A DNA stretch of 64,000 nt from JANWVO01 sp037446555 (GTDB lineage: Bacteria > Acidobacteriota > Terriglobia > Bryobacterales > Bryobacteraceae), in contig JBBIIK010000014.1 in assembly GCA_037446555.1 (NCBI GenBank), positions 12,677-76,676 on the forward strand. Direction: 5' to 3'. Made by a program: the position numbers and the translations under genes. Under the pieces are notes generated by a model. The model saw only the letters and a list, made by a program, of their open reading frames with translations, was not told the DNA's origin and searched no databases. This document shows, piece after piece, positions 37,766 through 45,074 of this stretch (position 1 is the stretch's first letter; every line of letters begins with the position of its first letter).

Positions 37766-38119
37766 TCAGCCGCTGTAGCGGCAGCCCGCCGTGCAGGTCT
37801 CCCGGACCTCCACCGCGCTTAGCTGCGGCAACGCCGCACGCAGCCGCCCCCACAGCCACTCCGCAATCCGCTCGCTCGTCGGGTTTTCCAGTCCTGGAAT
37901 GTCGTTCAAGTACCGGTGGTCCAGTTCATCGATCACCGGCTGGCACGCGGCCTTGATCTCGCCGAAATCTATCACCCAGCCGGTGCGTTCCTCCACCTCT
38001 CCGCTCACCCACACCTTCACCCGGAACGAGTGCCCGTGCAGCCTCGAGCACTTGTGCTCCGGCGGCAGATTCGGCAGACGGTGCGCGGCCTCGAATGTGA
38101 ACTCCTTGAAAATCTCCAT
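37766..38119 (-). CDS. queD: 6-carboxy-5,6,7,8-tetrahydropterin synthase
   Basis: A 117-residue enzyme of the 6-pyruvoyltetrahydropterin synthase fold, the second step of queuosine/7-deazaguanine synthesis. Zinc ligands are His13 (AAHRL), His28 and His30 (LHGHSF), with catalytic Cys24 in HKCSRLHG; spacing matches E. coli QueD. Start chosen at ATG 38119 (MEIFKEF), the usual family N-terminus. No other queuosine genes (queC, queE, queF) are in the window. It is divergent from the URO-D pair across 64 bp. Confidence 0.93.
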   Translation of the reverse strand: MEIFKEFTFEAAHRLPNLPPEHKCSRLHGHSFRVKVWVSGEVEERTGWVIDFGEIKAACQPVIDELDHRYLNDIPGLENPTSERIAEWLWGRLRAALPQLSAVEVRETCTAGCRYSG

Positions 38120-38183
38120 CTCTGGCGTCGGATCTGATTTTAGGGTAGCATCGGCTCGGATCTGCACCCGCAGTCCCACGCCT

Positions 38184-39446
38184 ATGCAGTCCTCCAGAAT
38201 CAGGCTTCAGGCCGCACTGAACCACCGGGACCCCGGCCGCATCCCCATCGACTTCGGCTCCTCCGCCGTGACCGGAATCCACGTCTCCTGCGTCGCCGCT
38301 CTCCGCGACTACTACGGGCTCGAAAAGCGCCCCGTCAAAGTCCACGAACCCTACCAGATGCTCGGCTGGATCGACGAGGATCTGCGCCAAGCCATGGGCA
38401 TCGGCGTCGTCGGCGTCTTCTCCCGCACCACCCTCTTCGGCTTTGAGAATTCCGGCTGGCGCGAATGGGACTTCCGCGGCCTCACCGTCCTCGTTCCTGA
38501 AGACTTCCGCACGACACAGGAGCCCGATGGCACGATCCTCATCTACCCCGAGGGCGACCTCTCCGCCCCGCCCAGCGGCAGAATGCCCGTCGGCAGCGCC
38601 TTCTTTGACACCATCATCCGCCAGCCTCCCATGGACGAATCGAACCTCGACCCGGAAGATAATTGCGAGGAGTTCACCGTCGTGTCCGCGGAGGACCTCG
38701 CCCATCTCTGCCGCGCGGCAGCGGAGGCGCAGGCGACCGGCTGCGGCGCTCTCGGCTCCTTCGGCGGCGCCGCCTTCGGCGACATCGCTCTCGTCCCCGC
38801 CCCTTTCCTCAAACGTCCCCGCGGCATTCGCGACGTCGCCGAGTGGTACATGAGCACGGTCTCCCGCCGCTGGTACGTCCGCCGCGTCTTCGAACGGCAG
38901 TGCGGAACCGCCCTCGAAAACCTTGCCCGCATTCACGCCGCCATCGGCGATTCCGTCGACGCTGTCTTCCTCTGCGGAACCGACTTCGGCACCCAGACCT
39001 CGCAGTTCTGCTCCGTCAACACCTTCCGCGAACTCTGGCTCCCCTTCTACCGCGAGGTCTGCTCCTGGGTGCATCGCAATACGCAATGGAAATGTTTCAA
39101 ACATTCCTGCGGCAGCGTGGAGAAGTTCTTCGAAAGCTTCATCGAGGCCGGCTTCGACATCATCAACCCCGTGCAGTGTTCGGCCGCGGGCATGGACCCT
39201 GCGGCGCTCAAGCGGCGCTACGGGGACCGCCTCGTCTTCTGGGGCGGCGGCGTCGACACCCAGAAGACGCTCCCCTTCGGCACGCCCGCGCAGGTGCGCG
39301 AGGAGGTCCTGCGCCGCTGCGAGATCTTCGCCCCGGGCGGCGGCTTCGTCTTCAACTCCGTTCACAACATCCAGGCCGGCACGCCCGTGGCCAACATCGC
39401 CGCTATGATCGACGCGGCCCATGAATTCAACGGAGCCCGGCCCTGA
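38184..39446 (+). CDS. URO-D-family methyltransferase-like protein (first of tandem pair)
   Basis: A 420-residue protein of the uroporphyrinogen decarboxylase superfamily. It is unlikely to be HemE because the family's N-terminal Arg-rich catalytic segment is replaced by RDPGRIPIDFGSSAVTGIH. The His-x-Cys motif in CFKHSCGSVEKFF and the late GGGVDTQKTLPFGTP region resemble the group related to MtaA/CmuA methyltransferases. Such proteins move methyl groups between corrinoid and thiols, or act on unknown O- or N-methyl substrates. It is followed without a gap by a second URO-D protein: its TGA ends at 39446 and the next ATG is at 39447. Confidence 0.85.
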   Translation: MQSSRIRLQAALNHRDPGRIPIDFGSSAVTGIHVSCVAALRDYYGLEKRPVKVHEPYQMLGWIDEDLRQAMGIGVVGVFSRTTLFGFENSGWREWDFRGLTVLVPEDFRTTQEPDGTILIYPEGDLSAPPSGRMPVGSAFFDTIIRQPPMDESNLDPEDNCEEFTVVSAEDLAHLCRAAAEAQATGCGALGSFGGAAFGDIALVPAPFLKRPRGIRDVAEWYMSTVSRRWYVRRVFERQCGTALENLARIHAAIGDSVDAVFLCGTDFGTQTSQFCSVNTFRELWLPFYREVCSWVHRNTQWKCFKHSCGSVEKFFESFIEAGFDIINPVQCSAAGMDPAALKRRYGDRLVFWGGGVDTQKTLPFGTPAQVREEVLRRCEIFAPGGGFVFNSVHNIQAGTPVANIAAMIDAAHEFNGARP

Positions 39447-40514
39447 ATGCCCCCTGCATCCATCCGTCCTCTCCTGCTCGAACTCGCCCGCTCCGGCCAC
39501 CGCCTCCCCATCGGCGCCGACCTCGTCCTCCATGAGCTGCCCGATCCCGAAGCCGTGCGCCTCGACCCCGTCCGCCTCGGCCGCGTCATCGAGGCCGCCG
39601 CCCGCCGCTACCGCACACCGCTCGCCTTCCCCCTCATGGACCTCCGCCTTGAGAAGGCCGACCTGCTCGCAGCCCTCGGCATCTCTCGCGATCAAGCCGG
39701 TTCGTTCCACTTCCAGGCCCTTCCTGACCAGGACCAACTCGCCCGCGTGCTCGACGCTCCGGACCGTCCCTTCCCTCAGGCCTCGCTCGCCCAGCAGGGC
39801 GCCATCCGCTTCATCGCCTCGCTCGACGGCCTCGTCCCCATCGGCATGACTATCGGCCCCTTCTCCCTGATGACCAAACTCCTCGCCGATCCCATCACCC
39901 CGCTCGCCCTCGCCGCCTCCGGCTCAGCCGGTTCCGGCGACGAAGCCATCCGCCTCGCCGCCGCCGCGCTCGACATGGCCCTCGCCACCGTCCTTCGCTC
40001 CGTCTCCGCGCAGGTCCGCGCCGGCGCCCGCGCCGTCATCGTTTGCGAGCCAGCCGTCAGCGTCACCTACCTCTCGCCGCGGCAGATCGCTCGTGCGCCT
40101 CACGTCTTCGAGCAGTTCGCCCTTCACCCGCTCCGCTGCGTCCGCCATCATCTCGAAAGGCTCGGCGCGGATCTCATCCTCCACGATTGCGGCCAGCTTT
40201 CCACGAGCCTCGTCCGCACGCTCTCCGCCGAATTGCGTCCCGCCATGTTCAGCCTCGGCTCCAGCCGCAGGCTATGGGAAGATGCCGCCGTCGTCCCTTC
40301 AGACACGGTCCTCTACGGCAACCTGCCCACGCGCCAGTTCTACTCGGACTCCGCCATGCCCATCGATCAGGTCCGCCTGATCGCGCGCGAACTCGCCGCC
40401 CGCATGCGCGAAACCGGCCACCCCTTCATCCTCGGCTCCGAATGCGACGTGCTCCACGTCCCCGATGCCGCCGGAACCATCCGCCGCAAAGTCGAGGCTA
40501 TGCTGGAGGAATAG
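39447..40514 (+). CDS. URO-D-family methyltransferase-like protein, MtaA type (second of tandem pair)
   Basis: A 355-residue member of the same superfamily, only distantly similar to its upstream partner. It has the zinc-type arrangement of MtaA/CmuA: His-x-Cys in LILHDCGQ and a distal Cys in FILGSECDVLHVP. The mid segment GPFSLMTKLL and GNLPTRQFYSD also fit. A methylcobamide-dependent methyl transfer is the best guess, yet no corrinoid protein or reactivase is present in the window. The pair may form a heterodimer. The TauE/SafE transporter gene follows after 19 bp. Confidence 0.83.
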   Translation: MPPASIRPLLLELARSGHRLPIGADLVLHELPDPEAVRLDPVRLGRVIEAAARRYRTPLAFPLMDLRLEKADLLAALGISRDQAGSFHFQALPDQDQLARVLDAPDRPFPQASLAQQGAIRFIASLDGLVPIGMTIGPFSLMTKLLADPITPLALAASGSAGSGDEAIRLAAAALDMALATVLRSVSAQVRAGARAVIVCEPAVSVTYLSPRQIARAPHVFEQFALHPLRCVRHHLERLGADLILHDCGQLSTSLVRTLSAELRPAMFSLGSSRRLWEDAAVVPSDTVLYGNLPTRQFYSDSAMPIDQVRLIARELAARMRETGHPFILGSECDVLHVPDAAGTIRRKVEAMLEE

Positions 40515-40533
40515 TCGTCCTTCTGATCCCCCC

Positions 40534-41262
40534 ATGCCTGAACTCGCTCCCTGGCAGTGGGCGCTCGGCGCCCTTTGCGCATTCAACGTCGGCCTCGCCA
40601 AGACCGGCCTGCCCGGCCTTGGCATCCTTGTTGTCCCAATGATCGTGCTCGCTGTCGGCGACGCCCGCCACGCCGCCGCCTGGCTCCTGCCCATCCTCTG
40701 CACCGCCGACGTCTTCGCCGTCGTCTACTGGCGCCGCCACGCCGCTATTCACCGCCTCTGGAGCCTCGCCCCTTGGGCGCTCGCCGGCATGGCCGCCGGC
40801 GCCGCCGCTCTCGCTCTCGAAGAACGCATCCTCCGCCCCATGGTCGGCGCCATCGTCCTTCTGATGCTCCTCGCCTACCTCGTCCGCCGCCACGCAAAGA
40901 ATCCTTCCGCCATCACGCCCCACCCGGCTCTCTACGGCGTCTCCGCCGGTTTCGCCACCACGGTCGCCAATGCCGCCGGTCCGGTGATGAACCTCTACCT
41001 GCTCTCCAAACGCCTCCCCAAGGAGGAGTTCATCGCCACCGGGGCTTGGTTCTTCTTTGTCATCAACCTCGCCAAGGTCCCCATCTACGCCTTCCACGGG
41101 CTCTTCTCGCGGCAGTCCCTCGTCTTCGATCTCCTCATGGTCCCCGCCGTCGTCGCCGGCGCCGCCGGCGGGCGCCGCATTGTCCAACATATCTCCCCGC
41201 AAATGTTTGAATGGCTCGTCGTCGCCCTCACCGCTCTCTCTACATGGTTCCTCTTCCGCTGA
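40534..41262 (+). CDS. TauE/SafE-family membrane transporter
   Basis: A 242-residue inner-membrane protein with about eight hydrophobic segments and the family start VGLAKTGLPGLGILVVPMI and second-half motif SAGFATTVANAAGPVMNLYLL. The family exports or imports small organosulfur compounds or other anions. Placed directly after two methyltransferase-like genes, it may move a methylated sulfur or other small acid. ATG 40534 lacks a visible Shine-Dalgarno. Its end overlaps the convergent ackA by 23 bp. Confidence 0.9.
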   Translation: MPELAPWQWALGALCAFNVGLAKTGLPGLGILVVPMIVLAVGDARHAAAWLLPILCTADVFAVVYWRRHAAIHRLWSLAPWALAGMAAGAAALALEERILRPMVGAIVLLMLLAYLVRRHAKNPSAITPHPALYGVSAGFATTVANAAGPVMNLYLLSKRLPKEEFIATGAWFFFVINLAKVPIYAFHGLFSRQSLVFDLLMVPAVVAGAAGGRRIVQHISPQMFEWLVVALTALSTWFLFR

Positions 41263-42304
41263 CCACACGCGCCGTGTCCCGCGCGATCAGCAGCTCCTCG
41301 TGCGTCGGCACCACCAGTGTCTCGAACCGCCCCAGCTTCTCGAGCCCCTCCAGAATCCGCTCCCGCACCTCCGCCCTGTTCTCGCCGATGCCCCCGGTGA
41401 ACACCACCGCATCCGCCCCGCCCAGCACCGCCCAATACGCCCCGATGTACTTCTTCGCCCGGTAGCAGAACACCTCAATCGCCAGCCGCGCCCTCGGTTC
41501 CCCCCCTGCCGCCGCTTCCACCAGATCCCGCATGTCGTTCGAGCGCCCGCTCAACCCCAGCAGCCCGCTGTGGCGGATCAACAGCTCCTCCACCTCGTCC
41601 ACGCCCATCCCCTTCGCCCTCATCAGGTGGAACACAACGCCGGGATCAATGTCCCCGCAGCGCGTGCCCATCACCAGCCCCTCGATCGGCGTGAACCCCA
41701 GCGACACGTCCACCGCGCGCCCGCCTCGCACCGCGCAGATCGAACAGCCGTTGCCCAAGTGGCAGGTGATGAGCCGGCACTCTTCCGGCGGCTTGCCCAG
41801 TAGCTCCGCCGCCTTCGCGCTCACATACCGGTGCGACGTTCCGTGAAACCCGTACCGGCGGATGTGGTCCCGTTCGTAGTATTCCAGCGCCAGCCCGTAA
41901 AGAAACACGTGCGGCTCGAGCGTCTGAAAGAACGCCGTGTCGAACACCGCCACCTGCGGCACGCCGGCCATCTGATCCTTCGCCGCCCGGTAGCACTCGA
42001 GGTTCGGCGGATTGTGCAGCGGCGCCAGCGCGCAGCACTCCTCGATCACACGCTCCACCTCTGCGTCGATCTGCACCGCATCCCGGTACTTCTCGCCCCC
42101 ATGCACCACCCGGTGCCCCACCGCATCCACAGCTCCTGCCCGCGCTAGCGCCTCCCGCACCGCTTCCGGGTGATCCGCCGCCGACCCGGGGCTCCCGATC
42201 CGTTCCACCGCGCCCTTCACTTCCACCTTTTCCGCACCGCCCTCCAGCCGGATCACCTGATACTTCAGCGAAGAACTGCCAGCATTCAGCACTAACACGC
42301 GCAT
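41240..42304 (-). CDS. ackA: Acetate kinase
   Basis: A 354-residue enzyme converting acetyl phosphate and ADP to acetate and ATP. Motifs: LVLNAGSSSLKYQ at the N-terminus, HRVVHGGEKY, FDTAFFQTLEP, the phosphoryl-transfer segment YGFHGTSHRYVS, LGNGCSICAVRGGRAVD and GGIGENRAEVR. It is shorter than typical AckA (about 400 residues). No phosphotransacetylase gene is adjacent. It overlaps the convergent transporter by 23 bp. Confidence 0.95.
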   Translation of the reverse strand: MRVLVLNAGSSSLKYQVIRLEGGAEKVEVKGAVERIGSPGSAADHPEAVREALARAGAVDAVGHRVVHGGEKYRDAVQIDAEVERVIEECCALAPLHNPPNLECYRAAKDQMAGVPQVAVFDTAFFQTLEPHVFLYGLALEYYERDHIRRYGFHGTSHRYVSAKAAELLGKPPEECRLITCHLGNGCSICAVRGGRAVDVSLGFTPIEGLVMGTRCGDIDPGVVFHLMRAKGMGVDEVEELLIRHSGLLGLSGRSNDMRDLVEAAAGGEPRARLAIEVFCYRAKKYIGAYWAVLGGADAVVFTGGIGENRAEVRERILEGLEKLGRFETLVVPTHEELLIARDTARVVSGRGTM

Positions 42305-42421
42305 CGCCTGCCCAGCTTACCATCGCTCCCGCGCCACAAAAATCAGAAGAGCGGTACGCATACCGTACTCCCCGCACGCCCCACACCTCCCACCGACCCA
42401 ACTAACTCCCCATTCCCGCAT

Positions 42422-42445
42422 TCCCCCGGGCTTCAGCCCGGGGGA
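42422..42445. repeat. Perfect 10-bp stem palindrome, REP-like
   Basis: TCCCCCGGGC at 42422-42431 and its complement at 42436-42445 enclose a TTCA loop. The CCCGGGC-loop-GCCCGGG type is common as a repetitive extragenic palindrome in GC-rich genomes. It could also act as a terminator or an RNA-stabilising hairpin, but it lacks a T tail. Confidence 0.6.
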
Positions 42446-42470
42446 TCTCCCCAACCCCAGGCCGCCCCCC

Positions 42471-42562
42471 GCGAAGACGACTGACCCATCAGTCCCGCCC
42501 CGGAACTCCGCAACCCTCCACCGCCAGCCCGCCCGTGGGCAGTGCCATCTGCCCCCTTCGCC
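42471..42562. repeat. Hairpin-forming repeat, copy 1
   Basis: This stretch aligns without gaps to 43767-43858 with roughly three quarters of bases identical by hand count. It contains an inner hairpin GCCCG-CCCG-TGGGC (42527-42540) and an outer pairing GCGAAG (42471-42476) with CTTCGC (42556-42561). The equivalent stems are kept in copy 2 with paired base changes. Confidence 0.7.
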
Positions 42563-42640
42563 AACACCCGCTCGCACGCGCAAAGGCCCGCAGCTGTGAA
42601 GGAGAGGACGAAGGCACTCCACCCGCCGTCGCTTTCCTCC

Positions 42641-42670
42641 TTGCCCTCTAATCGGTCAAATTGGTATGAT
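42641..42670 (+). promoter_or_regulatory. Promoter of the radical SAM gene, near-leaderless
   Basis: TTGCCC (42641-42646), an 18-bp spacer and TATGAT (42665-42670) stand 8 bp before the ATG at 42679. Transcription would start at or within a base or two of the start codon, so the message would have almost no leader, although AGGA is present in the gap. Confidence 0.55.
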
Positions 42671-42678
42671 TTAGGACA

Positions 42679-43725
42679 ATGCGGAAAGTTCCACTGAGCC
42701 AGTCCCTGCGCATCATCGCGCAAGGCTCCTCCAACTGGCTCGCCGAGCGTCCCATCGTCGTCTCGTTCGAAGTCACCGACTCCTGCACCTGCTACTGCCG
42801 CCACTGCGATCACGGCGGCCCCAAGGACGACTCCCGCAACCTCCGCCCCGAGGAGTACCGCAAGTACTCGGAAACCCTCAAGCCGTGCGTCGTCCAAGTC
42901 TCCGGGGGCGAACCGCTCATCCGCGAAGATCTCCCCGAGATCGTCCGCAACATCAAACGCCCCGGCGGCCTGCCCTACATCCTGCTGGTCTCCTCCTGGT
43001 CCCTCATGACCCCCGAGCGCTACCTCAAACTGCGCGAGGCAGGCGTGGACCAGTTCAACGTCTCGCTCGACTTCCCGGACTCTCGCCACGACGACTTCCG
43101 CCTTTATCCCGGACTCTACGCCCACTTGAACGAAGTCGTCCCCCGTTGCGCCGCCTGCGGCTTCGACGACATCGTCCTCAATACCTGCATCACCGCCGCC
43201 AATGTCGCCGAAGTAAACCGCGTCGCCGACAAGGCCCGCGAGTGGGGCGTCAACATCTGCATCAGCGCCTACTCCGCCCGCCGCACAGGATGCCGCGAAC
43301 TCTTCCCCGGCAGCGCGGAGCTGCTCGAAGTCCTCGACCGCGAACTCGACCGCCTCGAATCCCGCCGCGACGAGTCGAACTGGATCGTCTCCGCGCCCAC
43401 TACCATCGAAGCCACCCGCCGCTACTTCCACACGGGCGGCGCGCCGGGCTGCAAGGCCGGGCTCCGTTTCCTCGTCGTCACCGCTGACGGCAAACTCCAG
43501 CCCTGCTCCATGCAGTTCCACCGCTATGAACTCCATGAGCAGCCCCGCATGGTGCGCGAGTTCACCGCCAGCAACAAGTGCGACGAGTGCTACGTCGCCA
43601 TCCGCTCCAACCTCGACAAGACCTTCCCCCAACTGCTGCGCGAAAACGTCGCCCGCTACCTGAGCTTCTCCGGCGCCGCCAAGTCGCCCGCGCGCCGCGC
43701 CGCTGCAGCCGCCGGCGGCTGCTAG
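42679..43725 (+). CDS. Radical SAM protein with SPASM-like C-terminal cysteines
   Basis: A 348-residue iron-sulfur enzyme. The SAM-binding cluster motif is C36-x3-C40-x2-C43 (DSCTCYCRHCDHGG), followed by VSGGEPLIREDL for SAM binding. The C-terminal part carries further Cys residues in GAPGCKAG, GKLQPCSMQF and NKCDECYVA, which suggest an auxiliary cluster of SPASM or twitch type, and the protein ends in GGC. Such enzymes modify peptides, proteins or cofactors, or serve as heme-biosynthesis relatives. No precursor peptide gene was recognised. The gene is isolated, with its own promoter, between two copies of a hairpin-forming repeat. Confidence 0.9.
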   Translation: MRKVPLSQSLRIIAQGSSNWLAERPIVVSFEVTDSCTCYCRHCDHGGPKDDSRNLRPEEYRKYSETLKPCVVQVSGGEPLIREDLPEIVRNIKRPGGLPYILLVSSWSLMTPERYLKLREAGVDQFNVSLDFPDSRHDDFRLYPGLYAHLNEVVPRCAACGFDDIVLNTCITAANVAEVNRVADKAREWGVNICISAYSARRTGCRELFPGSAELLEVLDRELDRLESRRDESNWIVSAPTTIEATRRYFHTGGAPGCKAGLRFLVVTADGKLQPCSMQFHRYELHEQPRMVREFTASNKCDECYVAIRSNLDKTFPQLLRENVARYLSFSGAAKSPARRAAAAAGGC

Positions 43726-44058
43726 CCTCCACAGGACCGCCCCTCTTCTCGCTCACGGCGCCCCAGCGGAAGGGGACTGGCGCATCTGTCCCGCCCCGAG
43801 ACTCTCCAACCTTCCACGATCAGTCCACCTGTGGACAGTGCCGCCTGCCCCCTTCGCTGGACATCCCAAACCCCGCCCCAACCAGATCCCGCTGCGTTCC
43901 CGCGAAGGGCCACAGTTCCCAACCCCGCACAATAACCGCCCCAGCGGATTCCCCTGCGCGCGAGCGCGGGGCCTCAATCGGCAACCCCCACACCCCTCCC
44001 GCATCGCACGCCGGCGCTGCGCCTCACTCCCCAACACACCTCGCCCCACTAAAATCCC
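43726..44058. other. Intergenic region downstream of the radical SAM gene
   Basis: A 333-bp C-rich region containing repeat copy 2 (43763-43860). Beyond it (43868-44050) the plus strand is strikingly poor in G runs and rich in CCCC tracts. No gene is supported: a minus-strand frame at 43753-44049 (98 codons, Gly/Arg/Cys-rich) is open but has no ribosome-binding site or family resemblance. Confidence 0.5.
43763..43860. repeat. Hairpin-forming repeat, copy 2
   Basis: Same orientation as copy 1, 1296 bp further on. The inner hairpin is GTCCA-CCTG-TGGAC (43823-43836). The outer stem pairs CCAGCG (43763-43768) with CGCTGG (43855-43860) and AAGGGG (43770-43775) with CCCCTT (43849-43854), with a bulged G. 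Compared with copy 1 one base pair of the inner stem changes from C-G to T-A and another from G-T to A-T, so pairing is preserved. Confidence 0.7.
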
Positions 44059-45048
44059 TCACCCCCCCACTCGCACCAGCACCTTCCCCATCGGCCCCTC
44101 GGCCAGCCGCCGGAACGCCTGCTTGAGATCGTCAAACGCGAACACCCGGTCAATCACCGGCCGCAATTTGAATTGCTGCATCCGCCGCACGATCTCCGCC
44201 CACGCCGCCTGCGCCCCCTCCGGCGTATAGTCGCCCACAGACACGCCGCCAATGCGGATCCGCCGGAAGAACAGCGTCGCCGTGTTGAAATCCGGTACCG
44301 TGCCCCCGCTGCGGCCCACCACGCTCACGCGTCCTCCGTAGCCCAGTACCGCGAGCACGGAATGAAACAGCGGCCCTGCCACGCTGTCCACCACCAGATC
44401 CACGCGCTTGCCGCCCAGCGCGCCCAGCACCTGCTGCTTCAGCTCCGGCGACGCCGGATCGAAGACGTGATCGGCCCCCAGCTCCCGGAGCCGCCGCCCC
44501 TTTTCAGCGCTCCGCGTCAGCCCCACCACCGTCATCCCCATCGTCCGCCCGAGCATCACCGCCGCCACGCCCACTCCGCCGCTCGCGCCCGTCACCAGCA
44601 GCACCTGCCCCGGCGAGGGAAGCCCGCCCCACTGCACCAGCGCCTGCCACGCCGTCAAATACACCAGCGGCGCCGCCGCCATCTCCTCTTCGCTCCAGCC
44701 TTCCGGAATCCGCGCCACGCTCGCCGCCGGTACGGCCACTTTCTCTGCGAACGTGCCCCACCGCTCCACGCCCGCCTCGCAGCGCAGAATTCCCATCACC
44801 TCTCCCGGCCGCACGCCGTCCGCACTCGGCCCGACGGCCACAACTTCGCCCACGCCGTCCCGACCCAGGATGTGCGGCAGCGCCGGCTTGGCCGGATACT
44901 GCGCCTGCGCCAGAAACGCATCCGCCGGGTTCAGCGCCGCATACCGGACCCGCAGCAGAACCTCGCCTTCGCCCGGCGCCGGATCCGCCACCTCGCCCAA
45001 CCGCAGCCGCTCCACTCCTTCATAGCCGTCCATCAGCCATGCGCGCAT
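44059..45048 (-). CDS. Quinone oxidoreductase-like NADPH enzyme (MDR family)
   Basis: A 329-residue zinc-independent medium-chain dehydrogenase/reductase. It has the N-terminal GroES-like domain (EVLLRVRYAALNPADAFL, HILGRDGVGEVVAVG) and the nucleotide-binding domain with the motif VTGASGGVGVAAVML. The usual catalytic-zinc Cys/His set is absent, as in quinone oxidoreductases and enoyl reductases. ATG 45048 has GGAGAC upstream; the longer frame is not protein-like. It lies 26 bp after the matrixin gene's stop on the same strand. Confidence 0.9.
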   Translation of the reverse strand: MRAWLMDGYEGVERLRLGEVADPAPGEGEVLLRVRYAALNPADAFLAQAQYPAKPALPHILGRDGVGEVVAVGPSADGVRPGEVMGILRCEAGVERWGTFAEKVAVPAASVARIPEGWSEEEMAAAPLVYLTAWQALVQWGGLPSPGQVLLVTGASGGVGVAAVMLGRTMGMTVVGLTRSAEKGRRLRELGADHVFDPASPELKQQVLGALGGKRVDLVVDSVAGPLFHSVLAVLGYGGRVSVVGRSGGTVPDFNTATLFFRRIRIGGVSVGDYTPEGAQAAWAEIVRRMQQFKLRPVIDRVFAFDDLKQAFRRLAEGPMGKVLVRVGG

Positions 45049-45074
45049 GTCTCCATTGTGCGCCAGCCCGGCCC

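Larger units (their letters stand above)
42305..42678. other. Intergenic region upstream of the radical SAM gene
   Basis: A 374-bp non-coding region between divergent ackA and the radical SAM gene. It contains a strong GC hairpin (42422-42445), the first copy of a hairpin-forming repeat (42471-42562) and the radical SAM promoter (42641-42670). Frames that cross it do not resemble proteins. Confidence 0.6.

Noticed and set aside
38120..38183. Riboswitch or preQ1-type element between queD and the URO-D gene
   Set aside because: Only 64 bp are available and no conserved fold or A-rich tail was seen.
43753..44049. Cys/Gly-rich minus-strand frame of 98 codons beside the radical SAM gene, considered as a precursor peptide
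   Set aside because: It runs opposite to the radical SAM gene, lacks a ribosome-binding site and overlaps the repeat; its composition follows from the C-rich plus strand.
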